64,000 nucleotides of DNA from Dryas octopetala (Eukaryota; Streptophyta; Magnoliopsida; Rosales; Rosaceae). The DNA is taken from positions 6,421,228 to 6,485,227 of the forward strand of contig OY992833.1 in assembly GCA_963921425.1 (NCBI GenBank). Direction: 5' to 3'. Made by a program: the position numbers and the translations under genes. The notes under the pieces were generated by a model. The model ran no database searches. It worked only from the letters and a program-made list of their open reading frames with translations, and was not told the origin of the DNA. Positions 1 through 14,900 of this stretch are shown in pieces (within the stretch, counting starts at the first letter, position 1; each line of letters starts with the position of its first letter).

Positions 1-485
1 TTGATTTAATGTTTGCACTTATCAAATTCCATTTATCTATTAGAACCCGCTTTCTAGTTGTATGCGGTAATTGCATCTAGTTTATTTGTTAGGTTTATAT
101 GTGAAATAGTCAAAGACACTAAATCACAAGTAACAAGGGAATAAAAAATTGTTTTTGGTAATGGTTTTGTAGGACATCTACAAGGAAATAACCAAAGCTT
201 GTATATTGTGCATGTTTGACGTTCTCATAGATCTTAAAAACTCTTGCATGGGTAACAGTTGTCTTAGCTTAGTATTAGGGAACATGTAAGTTAACTGATT
301 AGAAAAGGCCTAAGAAGCTCTTAATTATGTCTTCGGAAAACAATTGTGAGAAAGTAACTAACCAAACCTTTTTAGTAATCAAACTTTGATATGATGTGTT
401 TAAATTGGTTTATCATTAGCCTTGAATGGTTAGAATATGCTTGTTTGGATTGATAACTGAAAACTTAACATTGCAAGATAGTTTA

Positions 486-519
<34 letters not shown>

Positions 520-704
520 CCAACTCCCAAACCCCCCTATTTAGTTATTCTAATTGATTGATTGAATTGATTTGTTGTTTATTTAACCATTCTCTGTGGG
601 ATCGACTCCGTGCTTGTACATTTTGCTACTGATGCGATTCGTGCACTTGCGAGTAAATTTAGAATAGAATGTGTTTTTATTTTGTTCTAAGAAAACAAGC
701 AACA
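1..704 (+). mobile_element. 3' part of a Tat-type (Ty3/gypsy) LTR
   Basis: This stretch is collinear with the last ~800 bases of the solo LTR at 14268-17009. Both share the blocks around 1-480 and, at 598-704, the motif TGCGATTCGTGCACTTGC followed by a T-rich end and the terminal CAACA. The left part of the LTR lies outside the window. A (TG)n run interrupts it at 487-517. The terminus at about 704 is followed at once by a pol fragment, with no primer binding site or gag, so the internal region is deleted. Assignment to the Tat lineage is inferred from the neighbouring pol fragment. Confidence 0.7.
487..517. repeat. (TG)n microsatellite
   Basis: Uninterrupted TG dinucleotide run of about 15 units inside the LTR fragment. 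The related LTR at 14268-17009 has only a short, broken GTGTGTGCGTG at the matching place (about 16795), so the run expanded in this copy. Confidence 0.9.
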
Positions 705-744
705 GACACAAATAAAGGCATTTGAAAAATCAAAGAATACTCGC

Positions 745-2020
745 GAGCCCTCCTATTCTTGCAGTACCCAAGCCAGGTGAGTCGCTCTACCTCTACATGT
801 TCGTCTCAGACTTCTTGTAAGTAAGGCTTTGTTCAGGGAAGAAGGGGGACAACAGCAACCCATCTTCTACACTAGCAAGAGCTTCCTCAACACCGAAGTC
901 AAGTATAGTGCCCCGAAAAAGACAATCCTTGCACTCATCATAGCTTAAAGGAAACTAAGGCAATACTTCGAAGCACACACCATCATAGTGCTCACCAATC
1001 AACCCATCTGAACCATCCTCACCAAGCCCGACATATCAGGAAGAATGACAAAATGTGCCATCAAGCTGGGGGCATTTGATATTCAGTTTCAACCGAGAAC
1101 ATCCAGAAAAGGACATGCGGTGGCAGAATTCCTGGTCAAAGCACATGAAACAATCTCTGAAGTCGAACAAATGGAAGATACCACCCCCCGATCTCGAGAA
1201 TGAATGGGAGTTGTATGTGGACGGCTCTTCGAACGCGCAAGGAGCTGGAGCGGGTATGATCTTACGAACCCCTGATGGGATCGAGCTCAAGTACGCATTA
1301 CGTTTGGACTTCCCGCAACTAACAATGTGGCCGAATATGAGGCACTCGGCAATGACCTCAGGATCGCGAAACTGATAAAGGCTCACTCGTTCCACGTGTA
1401 TAGCGATTCCCAGCTTATAATCAATCAAGTAAAAAGAGATTATGCGACTAAGGATGAGAAGATGGAAGCCTACCAAAGACTCGTACTCGAGATAGCTTCA
1501 GAATTCGCTAAAATAACATTTTCTCAAGTCCCTAGAGAACAGAATGAGAAGGCGGATCGACTGGCATGCGAAGCCTCATTATCAGCCGGCGAAGCTACAC
1601 GACTTGTCCCCATTGAACAGATAACCATCCCCAGTATCGTCGAAGGACCGGTTTCGATGAACATAGACCAGACCAAGACGAAATGGATGACACCCATAAC
1701 TAGATACCTACAAGATGGAACAGTGCCTTCGGACCCAGTCGAAGCCAGAAAAGTGTGCATGAGGGCGGCTCGATATACAATCACCAATGGAGTCCTATTT
1801 AAGAAATCCTTCTCGGGACCGTTGCTACGATGTCTCAATCTGAGCAAAGTCGAATAGGCCTTGTCCACAATCCACGACGGGAGCTGTGGAAACCATGCAG
1901 GAGGTTGAAGCCTCGCACATAAGGCACTCACACAGGAATATTTTTTGCCATACATGGCCAGAGATGCAGATAACTACGCTCGCAAATTTGATCGATGCCA
2001 CCACCCCTGTGATAATCGAT
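745..2020 (+). pseudogene. Tat-type Ty3/gypsy pol fragment (RNase H, second RNase H, start of integrase)
   Basis: Translated pieces in shifting frames match, in order, the end of reverse transcriptase/RNase H (PIFYTSKSFLNTEVKYS near 860, FDIQFQPRTS near 1080), a second archaeal-type RNase H (LYVDGSSNAQGAGAGMI near 1210, VAEYEALGNDLRIAK near 1330, YSDSQLIINQVKRDY near 1400, PREQNEKADRLACEASL near 1535), the pre-integrase linker (ARYTITNGVLFKKSFSGPLL near 1770) and a degraded zinc-binding part of integrase (ARKFDRC near 1980). Two RNase H domains in series are diagnostic of the Tat lineage. Frameshifts near 1320 and 1860 and stops near 945 and 1010 show it is dead. Gag, protease and most of RT are absent. 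Confidence 0.85.
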
Positions 2021-2906
2021 AATCGCATCAAAGAAGAGATTAACAGCGGAGCACAATGTATTCATCACGATTCTAAGGTCAAATTGCTCACATTTTTATT
2101 ATTGTTGATTAATTATCCGAATCTGAGATTTTTAGCATCAACATATGGTAAAACATAATTGAAGTTTTCTGGCTGCATTAATGACTTGGTTTAAGTGCTT
2201 TCACATGATCCACTTGGTATCAAGAGAAGGGAAAAAGTAGATGGAGAAGGTAGGAGGAGAAAGTTGGTAGCATTGCTCATTAAAATATAGGATGTCAAAC
2301 TGAATCTTAAAGGAAAAAAGGAAAAACAATTGTAAGAACTTATTAAGAGGGTGATGGTAGAAAATATTGAACAAACTTAATAAAAATTGATAATAACACT
2401 AAAGACACTATGCAATGGTCCAAGGTGGAGAGAGCAACGGGAAAGGAGGATGGATGGGTCCGGGTGGGAGAGTCATGGCAGATCTGCCATGGCCCAGAGA
2501 GATCAACCTTCCAAAGGAGTTGTCATGCCATACATGTTTGCCAAAGATATAAATGTAAGAAAAAGTTATCTTTTATATTTTCCGTTATTTGATAATACAT
2601 TTTCAATACAAAGAAGCACATATATGCTACATTTTTCACTTTCTATCATCAAATATTGAGTGAATTGTTTTCCATGTCTCAACTATTAGATTATGCTGTC
2701 TAATGCCACCACTACCTAAACTGAGGCTGTATTGTACTCTCTGTGTATCACATTTGGGATGGGCTGATAAGGGTCATGCTCATCTTGGTTTATGCATCAG
2801 TTGTAACTGGTATCTAAAGACTACAGGCTCACTAGGCTATATATGTCATAAACCCAGTAAAACCCCCCCAAAATTCTCATAATTTAAGAGGGGCAAGCTA
2901 TAGAAA
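2021..2906. other. 3' flank of the P4H gene, no gene seen
   Basis: AT-rich sequence between the pol fragment and the P4H stop codon. Short open frames here (2387-2659) have no recognisable motif. The right part probably holds the P4H 3' untranslated region, since that gene reads leftward into it; I could not fix the polyadenylation site. Confidence 0.5.
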
Positions 2907-5900
2907 TCAAGAGGTAGTTCTTTGCCTCATCCATTTTGTAGCTGACCACTTTTCCCCAGAAAGTACTTCGCATCCTCCATGTATACTATTTGGATCTGAT
3001 TGTCCATCAAGACCCTGAAAGAAGCAAGTAAAAAAAAAATCAAATACATTGAGGTTGGACCAACCTCTACTCCATTTAAAGCTAGAACATATGAACTGCA
3101 TCTGTTCATCACACCATAAGGCAAACCATGATTTGGTTTTCCATAACCCATGCCTCAATTTTAACTATGGAGCTAAACTGAAAAAATAAATATTAAAAGG
3201 GCATTTACCAATTTTTAATTTATATAACATTTTGATATATTATATATCTTAATATAAGCTTAGCTCCCTTTTCCTGACAAATCAGTTAACTGCAGAAACC
3301 ACCATGTCTGAACCATGTCTGAACAATTAAGAGGACTATGAATACTACCTATATTCATAATTACAAAAAATTTATCGATTATAAATGAAGCATTCTCACA
3401 TTCATTACAAGTATCTTGATGATACATATCATATGAGGATTTCTGTAAACATCATATGAAAATTCTGAGATTATTCGAGGGCAATTTGAAATATGAAAAT
3501 ATATTCCTCACAAGTCACAACAGACCACTCTCTCGATCTATAACCACTCCCATCACAAATTCTGAATGTGCAGCATGAAAAGCACTTAAAAAAGGGTTAT
3601 ACTAGCATATATTGTACCCATAACTGAGCAAACAAGCAGCATTATCTTTTTTGTAAGTTATTAACAAAGGGCTCAGTTATTAATTAGTATCACTAATAGT
3701 GTCCTGCAATAACAAAATTTGAAGTATTCAGTTCCAAAATTTTCATGGGCACTAAAAACTCTGCAACTTTAACAGGATCATCTTTCAAGATAAGAATTTA
3801 TAGGATTTGGCTTCAGTCCTTTATGCAAATCATAAAATGTCCTTTTAAACCTACTCTAACAAATCAATGACATGTCATCCTGTTTTACAATTTCTTTTCC
3901 TCTATGATGTGCCATGTGACTTTGAACGCGTACACTTAATACACTCTTGTGCATATGGAATGCATGGCATTCCACCAATGGCAACTCAAGTGAAGTGTCC
4001 TTATTTTTTCAAATGAGGTTAAAAGGACATCTTTTAAAATTGTTAAACGATTGAAGGTGGATCCAAGTGTCTAGGAAGGGTATAACAAATTAAGGAAACT
4101 AACCATGCTCCAAAAAAGTACTGCATCTCCTTTGACTGGCTTTACGGACAAACCTTTGACAAGTTTTCCACCACAGCTACATTCACCCGAACCAGCCTGA
4201 AATCACACAATCAAAAACACCGATATGCAATGCAAATTTCAACACATAATCTGTGAATGAGTGAGGAAGGAAAGAGAATTAATAATTTAGAAAATTCAAT
4301 AATCAAATCCCAGGTTAAAAAAGACAAATAGGAGACAAAACCTCAAATGGGTGATTGCCAAGTAACTCGTGTAAATAAAACATATGAAACCAATTCTCCA
4401 TGTTTATGACAGCTATTCCACAATGACTCTTTGACTCCTTAAATTGTGGATTCCTACAATTTAAATCTCTTAATTGTGGAATTCTTACCACTTAAATCTC
4501 ATAAAATACTGCAATTAATTATGTTAGATGTAATATTGGAATTAGAATAACGAAATGTAAAACCCATAAAAACCGGCTAGTCACCAAGTCATTAAAGGGA
4601 ATTGTCTGTCTTGGTAAAAATCTTCACTCCAAGGACCCAATCCGGCCAAAAAAAAAAAAAAAAGAGTTACTGGATTTTTAAATTCTTCCACCCATCCCCA
4701 CTCTACCCCATTTTCCCCTCCAGAACCATGTCTATTATTCCCGAGTTCTGGAAGTATGAAACCATTAGGTAGCAAGTATATTAGCTTTAGGGGGAAAAAG
4801 TCTTATCTTTTTATCCATCAAAGTAAAACTAAGGTTCTATACAAAAAAAAAAAAAGAAAAAAAAAAAAAGAAAAAGAAAAAAAAGAACAGTAAAACTGAG
4901 GTTAAAAAATTGCACATTTGTCATTGTTATAACCAAAACATACATCTATCATGAATACCAACATAAAATAAGGCATCAAATCACAAAAAGAAATTACCAC
5001 AGGGAAATAGGTTTCTCCACCCTCAACGTTGTCACTTAGATACATCAGAATTGTTGCTACTCGCTGACCACCACGTTTCAAGTTAAACTGTCAAGAAAGA
5101 AACAAGGAATATTTAGATTTGTAATTTTACAACACTAAAGGATTTAAGGATGATTGCAATTAAGGTATACCAATGTTTGCAAACGAGGGGTAAAGAAACT
5201 TACAGTGTCAGAGAAGTAGTCATGATGAGGCTTGTAAAACTGATTCTTCTCATACCTGTGCTGCTGCAGATGTTAGCCTTGATGCGGAATTTTATTGCTC
5301 TACATGTTCATGAAATTTACTATATTGACCCAATCTCACCTTAAAACTTGAATAAGTTCCCCATTTTCTATTGGTACTTGAGAATAGACAGAAATACGCT
5401 TTTCAATTGCCTGATTGAGGAAGAGTAGAAAAAGGAGAGTTAGAGTTTTGGTTGTTGTTTTAGAACAAAGAATGATGCTAACTTAAATGAATAAAGATTG
5501 GGAATCATACAAGTAGACATCACATTCAAAGCTAAAAAGTGGACACAGCACATGCTTGACAATCTCCCTCTACCCACACCCTCCCTTTCTCTCCATTTCA
5601 CACACGAGCGCGCACACACACACACGACATAGGGAAATAAATGCTTGACACATATGCAGGCTTTCCAAAGTACTTCTTGTTTTTGGGTAGAAGGCTGTGC
5701 GTGTCCCTAGAAAAACAAAGAAGGCTGTGGGTGTGACCATACGAATGGTGTTGAAAGTAACATTTTGGAACATCACTCGGCCAGAATAACCACTTCCATA
5801 TTTCTTCATCTCAAGTACTCTCTGATTTTCACTTGTCACTTGTCACTAAAAGGAGATAATACTCCTCGAGTAATTGAGGAGTACTTGAGATCTCTGAATT

Positions 5901-8900
5901 TATTATCAATTGCTCCTTGTTGTATGAACATGCTAAATAGCCGCCACATTGGTAAAAGAAAAAATAAAAAAGCGCTCTTGGGCAGCAAAAGAGAAACACT
6001 CATGGAACGATTTTTGGAAAGCCTTTCGCATCCATTTAAGAATCAACTATCCATGCTTAAGAGTTGTGAAACGATTCTTGACATTCAACATGATTTTTTA
6101 AATTGCCTCCATTTTGAACAAGCTAAGAAATGAATATGAAGGGAAAAAAAAAAATTAATGCCGTCATTAATGACCTTTCAAAAGAATCAAATCAACAAGT
6201 AATATATGCTCTAGACCAATTGTTTACGCATTGCAAATCAAGGCTTCAAATCTCCCCCTGATTTCTGCTCCTCAGTTCAGATTGAAAGAAGGAAAACTTT
6301 GAGTCTCAACATCCAGGAGTAAAGAGGATCAATTCAAAACTCACACTCCCGTGCAGACAAAGAAACAGAGAGGCAGACCCCAAACTGTCTGTAAGACTTA
6401 TGGGAAAAGGGGAATATGAATTGACACATGTAGACAAATAATCATAACCAGAGCATTTGAATTATTCGAATAAGCCCCAGAGCTTAAAGGTAATGAAACA
6501 ATAATTATTTGTTGTTTGAAAAAAACAAATTAAATGATAAGGGTAAAGAAACAATAATTATTTGAGAAAAATAATAAATGATTCTGTATGTTCTACAGAA
6601 ATCATGCATGAATAAGGATGTATGCTAGTCACTGAAGAAGATCAGAATAAAAAACAAATCGAACTGCCTTTTTGGATGCTTTTCATGTGAGGAGTAAGAG
6701 ATGTATGCATAGATTCACAGAATGGGGGCATGAATTAAAAACAAACCTATAGATCAGCAATGATAAACACAAAATTCAAATAAAATAAGGAATAAGGCTT
6801 GCATCAACAGGCCCTGAATTACAGCATGGCACCTTTAAGCAAATATAAACAGCATAAACATGAAGCAGAATGTAAAAGGGAAGAGAATTTAAATCAAAAC
6901 AAACTAACCTGTATCATTGGATACTTTTTCTCTTCAAGATTCAAGAACATACCAGAGCTTGTACGAACATTACTCTTTATTCCCTGAAAAATGGTGAACA
7001 ATATGATCAACTATGCACTTAACTGGAAAGGAAAAATGATAATTCATTTAATAAACTCTATATTGGATTATAGTTGGATGTAACTAAAACCATAACCTCC
7101 AACTTATGCCTACTATTTTAAGAAGCCATGAAAGTATGATAAGGTAACTAATGGGCAGACGAAGCACATTTTTATTTTCTTAAGCTCCATTTGTTTTCCA
7201 GAAAGATTTTACAAAATCCCCTTTCTCTTATGTTTAATGGAGTTTGCTATTAAATTAATTATTGTTTTCAAATTCTGGATAAGGAAAAGGGAGAGCAACA
7301 TTCCACACTCTCTACACACTAAGAAAGAGTTATAGAATAGATGTGAAAAATGTAATGAGAAAAGAACATGTAACTTATATGAATCATTGCCAATTACAAA
7401 GAAACCCAACAAATACAATAACAAACTAAATCCAGCAACTGACAATACATGGGAAGATATATTAGAAAGGAAATAAAAAGACATAAGTACTGAGAACTTC
7501 TAACATAAAACAAAAGTAATTTAAAGTATTATAGCTATATCCTATAAGGGCACAAATTGAAGTTTATAAACTCAACCCATTTTAAGTATAGAGTTGAAAC
7601 CATTAAACACCTTGGTAGCATGAGATCATACAGAAACCAATTTTAAGTAACATCAAACCATTTTTTCTCCGAACACCCAAAATGGTAAATTTGTGGCTCG
7701 TCTAATAAAATATAGCATAAAAATGGAATAGGACTAGCAAGTAAGCCCATAGCATAAAGTGAAGTCATGCCATAAGATCCATATAAGAGTTGACTGATAC
7801 TGAAGTGTATGATCATGAGAAGAAAAGAAGAAGAAAATGATAAGCCAGCGAAATAAAAAAAATAATAATTAAAAAATGAAAGTGGGGAAGGAGAGCATAC
7901 CTTTCCTGTTTTTGTGTCCACCACAGTGGAGATTTGAAGGCGAGGGAAGGCAAGAGCTCTAAGATAGTCACATTCCTGCAATGGCCATAAAACTTTCACA
8001 TTTAAGAAACTATATTCTGCAGCTTCTTTTTTGGATTAGGATTCTAAAGCTGCTCAAAAATCAAGCAAGAACCATCATAGTCAAACCAGAAGCAAAATTT
8101 AACATGTGCTGCCAAACAACATTGACACACTCATCATTTAGCAGCTTAAGATTGATCAGCAAATGTAAAAGCTTCTATCAGAACTAGGGAATACAAATTT
8201 TGGTGATAATACTTTGTTATTCAAGGTTAGAAAATGATATAGAATTGGAGTGGAAAGAGAAGACAAAAAAATTGAGCAAGAATGTAGATAAGCCCAAATT
8301 GAACATCACAGTGATTTTGACACTGATTGCTGCACTTTAAATGCTTCCAGGACACCCCTGCACTGCTACTACATTTATGGTAATATGATTCTCCATTATT
8401 TTTTTATTTTTTTATTTTTTATTTTTGAAAAAGAAACAACATTTATTAATTGCCAAAAAAATATACAAAGAGTGGACAAGGACTCCACATTAATGTTTGG
8501 ACAGTTTCTCTGGCTAACCAAAATCATCATAATTATTTTCTAACAATTCAGCACTCACTTTGGCTGCATCAACTGACCTTTATGTTTTTCGTTGATTTGA
8601 ATAAGCATAAAAAAAAAGTAGTCGACCAACTTAATCCCCAAAAAGTAGTACTCAAATAGTAAGTCTTTTATTTAGTGAGAGACTGAGAATGACCTTTTCT
8701 CATTTCTCATTATAGTTCCCTAGTAAATTTAATTTACAATTTAACACTCCTTATTTTAGGCTTTTTATCAACTTACCCACCTGAACTTTGTCCCGATTTT
8801 CACTTCACCACCCAATAAAATTTTGACTCGATGTGGCACCTTAATTTAAAAAAAATTTCAATGTCAGACCTCTGGTAACTTCCGTCCATTTTAGGGGCTT

Positions 8901-11900
8901 TTCTGTCTTTTTAGGTTTTTTTATCGCTTTTTATCACTTTACCCACTTGAATTTTGACCATTTTTCACTTCACCACCTAATAAAAAAATTGACTCAATGT
9001 GGCACCTGAATTTAAAAAGTTTTGCAATGTACAACCTCCGTCTGATTCTGTCAAAATTTCTATTAAAAACTAGTTACATGTGTCGCATGTGACCTATTTT
9101 TAAAGGACATTTTGGTCTTTTTATGTCCAATTGTATTTAAAATGTGGACAAATGAGGTAATGACATGTGTCATTTTCTAAACTTTTTATTTTTTAGCAAC
9201 CCCACTTTACTTGGACCAATAAGAAGTTTACACATGTCTTTTTTACTTAAGAATTAATTTTTTTAAACATTCTCATTAGTGTATGTATTTAATATACATC
9301 CATTATTATTTTTGGAAGACAAAAAAAAAAAACCACACCACCCTCACCCAACGCACCCACCCAGTCACGAAACCTCCATCATTTCCAGAGATCTTGGATC
9401 TTGCAACTTACACAAACTTCCTCCTCAACCCCACCTCCACTCCACCACCAAACCCAACAACTTAATCTCCAAAAAAATCTCTTCTTTCATTCATAAGGCT
9501 TTAATTTTAACCCCTTCATTTTCAAACCCCCCTCAGACCCTCTCTCCCATTTCTTCATCACCCCCAGATCTCCACATAAAACTAGTTTGTGTTGGGGTTG
9601 CTACTGTTTACATGTGCAGAAAAGATAAAAGAGGTGGATTTTCAGAAGAGAAAGAAAGAGAGAAAGAGAAAGAGAGGGAGAGAAGGGAGGGGGCTGGTTA
9701 GGAGGGAGGGAGGGGGAACGAGGTGGTCGGAGTGAGGGACCGTCAGCAGTGGTGGAGGGAGGGGCGCCGGTAGATTGCTGCTGTATTTTTCTGGCAGAAA
9801 GGGGAGAAGAGAGAAAGAAAGAGGAGCTGTGGGGCTGCCATGGCAGATCTGGGAAGAAGAAGGAAGTGTTTGGTTTTAGATTTTTTTTTTTTTAATAAAA
9901 TAAAATGATAAAAAAAAGTAAAGAAATTGTGTTTGAATGTGCGGTAAAAAAAAAGTGTGTAATGATTGTTGGATTAAAAAGTTTAGAAAATGACACGTCA
10001 TTATCTCATTTGTCCACATATATTTTAAATACAATTGGACATAAAAAGACCAAAATGTCCTTTAAAAATAGGTCACATGCGACACATGTGACCATTTTTT
10101 AATAGAAATTTTTTACAAAATCAGACGGAGGTTGTACATTGCAAAACTTTTTAAATTCAGGTATCACATTGAGTCAATTTTTTTATTAGGTGGTGAAGTG
10201 AAAAATGGGTCAAAATTCAAGTGGGTAAAGTGATAAAAAGCCATAAAAAAACCTAAAACGACAGAAGAGCCCCGAAAATGGACGGAAAATTGGACGGAAG
10301 TTACCAGAGGTCTGACATTGAAATTTTTTTTAAATTAAGGTGCCACATCGAGTCAAAAATTTTATTGGGTGATGAAGTGAAAATCGGGACAAAATTCAGG
10401 TGGGTAAGTTGATAAAAAGCCCTTATTTTATATTTTGAGAAGTTAATTTGATTACTTCAATCCCCTTACAGTGCATTTGAATTTAGAGCTTGAGAGAGGC
10501 TAACCTCTAAATTCAAAAGCACTGCAAAAGTATCCTACATCAAATGTCATTTCAGTATTTCACAAGTGTAAAGGCAAACCCTGTAATCTATCATGAATTC
10601 GAAATTCATACTTCCACATTTGAATTTATTTAAAATAGTTAATTTCTACCAACAAGGGTTTAGTCGAGTTGGTCAGGCCCATGGTTTGCTCCCATGTGGT
10701 CTGAGATTCGATTCCTCAAAGGTACAAGTTTCCTGCCTCCCAACGATTGTAGGGTTCGGCGGGAGGCCCCAGTTTCGAATCTGGGTTCACCTGGGAATTT
10801 ATGGGTATCAAAAAAAAATTCCATGCATGAATTTTCAATATACCAACCACTTTTTCTTTTCAGCTGGCAAGTTCAGTACTTGACTGTCTTTGGGGCTTAT
10901 TTTTTGGCACTTTCTATTATCAGTAGTATTCCCATTTTAATTACTCAAGCTCATAAAGAATATTATAAAGAGTAAAACACCACCGAGCCAACAAGAATAG
11001 GAGATGCTATTATATGGCATATGCATACCTCCATACTCAAAAAGTTATGCAGTACAATTATTCGAGGCGACCAGCTAATCACTTCAGGTTTGACCTACAT
11101 TGACAGGATAACAAAAGAAAAATCAAATTCCAGCTTTAAGCACCGACAGTGAACACCCATAAAATAAAATAAAAAATTAAGAAAAAACTCCATCCTCCCT
11201 TTTCGCAACCAAAAGGGATGCTTTGACACAAGACTGGTGTTCTAAACAATGTCGAAATAAGTAATCTTCATAGGAAATGATATAAAGGCAAAATATCACA
11301 TTAATGATTGCAATAAGATAAAATTAGTCCTTCATGTTTGCATGCAGAGAGAGAAAGAGAAATAGAGAGCACTTATAGTGTTGTGTAACTATTTTTTGGA
11401 AGTCACATCCATAAACAAAATAAAGCCCCTTTATATACTTGCTACCAAACTCACCCAACGGTAGCCTGCAGCAAAATTACTATATAGAAAATCCCAAGAA
11501 AGAGTGCCAAACATTAGCACATAGAATAACTAAAAGCCCTGAATTGATCTTTTAACAGAACCAATATATAGGCTAATATATCGCCTAGAGCATATATCTC
11601 CCTTTGCATTGTGCTGTAGCAAGGAAGCTTTTGGTCTTTTCTTTTCTCTGTTACTAGAATAAGATGTGTGATGCCAGGTTTTTTTATTTTACTTCATTTT
11701 TCTTTTGATAGGAAAATGAACGAATATATAGACAGATAAATAACTAATACAGGTAAAGGGAACAAGTAGTCCACTTTAACAGAAAACACTCAAACAAAGG
11801 CTAGGAGAGTAATCATGAGAGTATAGCCAAAACAACAGCAGTCTAGGAAACAAGCAAATCAAATACAACCAAGCAGTACACAGTATCCTAAGAGATAGCA

Positions 11901-14900
11901 GCCTCATGCCTAGGTTCTTCTTGCTTGCTAGAATAGTGGCTTGGTAATAATCTCTAATCAGACAGATGCCTGGAGAGCAATTCCATTGCACCTTTTGTGG
12001 TGTATATGGAAGGAGGGGAATGCTAGAACGTTTGAAGATATGGAGACTTCACCGCTGCAGTTAAAATCCATTTTCAATAGCAATTTATATTCCCAGATGC
12101 TTTCTTCACATTATGTTTCATTCACATCTCTTGTGAATTGGTTTTTTTTTTTTTTTTTTTTAACAAACAGAATTTATTGATCTTTCAAAACAAAAGGTAC
12201 ACAAACAGTAGACAAGAGGTCCACTGAAAGAAAGAAAATCTAACTACATACGATTTAAGCTATAAGGCTACAACAAGGAAATTATCTTAGAGCTGCCTTC
12301 CAATCTAGCAAAATAGTCGAAAGGGGTAGATCCTTGAATTCTGTTGAGAACGAAGCCCAATTATTTAGTATACTTCTTATTCCTGAGAATCTAGATTTTT
12401 TGGTGTAGCATTTTGTTAATGAATTTTATTACCTATAAAGGAATATATATCACCTGCATCATTTGAAAAATCTCCAATCATTTGCAACACACTTCCATTG
12501 GAAAATATGCCATGCTGGACACTAGAGAGAATTGGACAATCATCAGCCCATATCAACACTCATTTAGGAGCTTCTAAGGGTGTTAACCTTCGCTGACCTA
12601 CAAATTATGCAAACATACATAAAAATGTCCTTGCATCTATTCTTTCAATATCTGTCTCCAACACCCCATCTTTGTGTTAAATTGTGACACTCATTTCCAT
12701 GTCCACAAATCATAAAGAATTTACAACACCACACAACAGCGGGTTGTAGATTATGATGAGAAGAGTCGCATCTAATTGAACTAAGCAACAACAAATCTTT
12801 ATATAAGGTACATAGTAAAAGTAAAATTAATATGCTGCAAAAGCATACTTCAAAACTGTCCATCAATTTCAAACATTATGGATTCAAGGTGCCTAATTAA
12901 TAATTTTCCATTCTCTGCTAACTAATATGTCCAATTTTCATTGTCCTTCATGTCAAATGATGCATGATATTAGTTTTTTTATTTTCTTTTACAACAGGCA
13001 TGGGATTATCTTAAAGAACTTGAAAACAAATTAAAGCTATACAATAAACATACATATCCAAGGCGTAAAATTTCTGCTTCTTTGTCATTACTCCAATCAG
13101 GAATACCTGAGAATACAAAACAGAATAAAAGCAAATTAGACAAAGAAAAAGTTTGCAACCTCCACCAAATCAACACACATAATGATGCTCTATCAAGCTT
13201 CTTCTAATCTGAGGAACAACTAGTATGCTAGAAACTCAAAGAGAGATTAAAAAAAGGTTATATTCATTACCTGTTAATCACTCTTTTCTATCATGCATGC
13301 ACGTTGTACATTAGGCTACAAATAACTGTGGATGCAATGAATCTTATTCAAACGTCAAGAACAGAAAAGAAGGTGTCGTGTATAGATAAAATCAACTGAA
13401 CATACAAGTATAACCAATATACAATGAGTCAAAACTATAAACCTTGTCAAATACTGACTCCTCAATTCAAGCTCATCTTCGCATAGACATATGCAAAAAT
13501 TTGTGATGACGGATACAAGAAGAAAATTATATTTACTTTAGGCACTAATTGTGGGGACGAATACACCTAGAAAAGAGTCAAAACATATTAATGAGCCTAT
13601 TGATGATATGCTTAGATGAACAGTAAGGCCCAAAGGGGTGTTAGAAGTTCGTAGTTTTGACAGAAATTAGAGGTTCCCACAATTCAGTTTTTCCATGGAG
13701 AGCCATCTAGCGAACCAAAGCATGGGTTACAGTGGTCTTCATTGTTTGGTCTTCAGCTTGGGGTAGAATTACCAACTTTCATAACTTCAGGAGGAACATG
13801 TTGGTTAAAAGGTGTTATATATGTAAAAACACCAAGGAGTTAGTTGAGCACCTTCTGTTACAGTGTGAGGTGAGCCACCGAGTTTTGGTTTTCTTTCCTT
13901 GTCTTTGGTCCAGTGGGTCATGTTGGGCTCAGTAACAGACTTGTTATGGTCCTAGAGGCACTATAGTATAGAGTTAGTAGGGAATTCAGATATTGTTGGT
14001 GCACAACTTTCTTGTGTATTTGGTGGCGTATATGAAGGGGAAAAGGGCAATCAATGTTTTGACGATCTGAATGTTCCAATTGGGGCACTCAAGTATTCCA
14101 TTTTTTGCACCTTGTCTTTTAGATCACAGGGAGCCTTTCTTTTGATTCACTCTCGAGTTTCTGAACAGCCTTGGAATTTGACTTTAATTGTATAGGAAAC
14201 CTTGCTCTTCTGATCTCTTTGGAATTTAGTCATTGGTTTCTGTTCTGCTTTATATTTTTCTTCATACTGATGAGTGTGCATTTTGCATCACTTTATGATA
14301 CTAATTCCTTAACCTAGAGTGTTAGAACTCAATATTTTGTGTTTCTTGTCTTATTTATGTGTTTTTAGGTCAAATGAAGCAGAAATAGGAAAATGAAGCA
14401 AATGGAGCCATTTTGGGACATTTCCTGGTCAAACTAGGAAAACAAGTGAAATCCTGGTCAAACCAGGAAAAGTGCAGAAATCCTAGTCAAATGAGGATTC
14501 CTAGTCACACTAGGAAACATCAAGTCCAGAGCTATCATTGCGGAGCCAGAAATGAGAAATCCTGATTGGAACAGGAAATCCTGGTTGAACTAGGAAACCT
14601 AACCCAACTAGGGAAAGGAGTCCTAATGACACTAGGAGACCCCAGGGGCAATATGGTCATTACGAGAAGTCAAAATGGATAAGGAATCCTTCATTTACAA
14701 GAAATCCTAGTCACACTAGAAAATATTGGTCAAAGTCAACTCTATAAAGTCAAGGTTCCAGAAGCTTCTAGAAGATGGTGGACACCCATGGAAATGAATA
14801 GAGGGAAGAAATGAATTCAAATTCAAATGAAAATGAGGGGCAAAATGGGAAGTCAAAGTCAATGGTCAAGGGTCAAAGATGACAAGTCAACAAGTCAAAT

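Noticed and set aside
5765..6133. 122-codon open frame on the plus strand in P4H intron 7
   Set aside because: No recognisable motif, antisense to the gene and within an intron; probably chance.
9279..9701. Pro/Ser-rich then Lys/Glu-rich open frame in the MULE centre
   Set aside because: Low-complexity composition follows from CT-rich and GA-rich DNA; no domain seen. Kept only as possible captured sequence.
10661..10715. tRNA-like A and B boxes
   Set aside because: No complete cloverleaf and a poly-A tail follows, so a SINE fits better than a tRNA gene.
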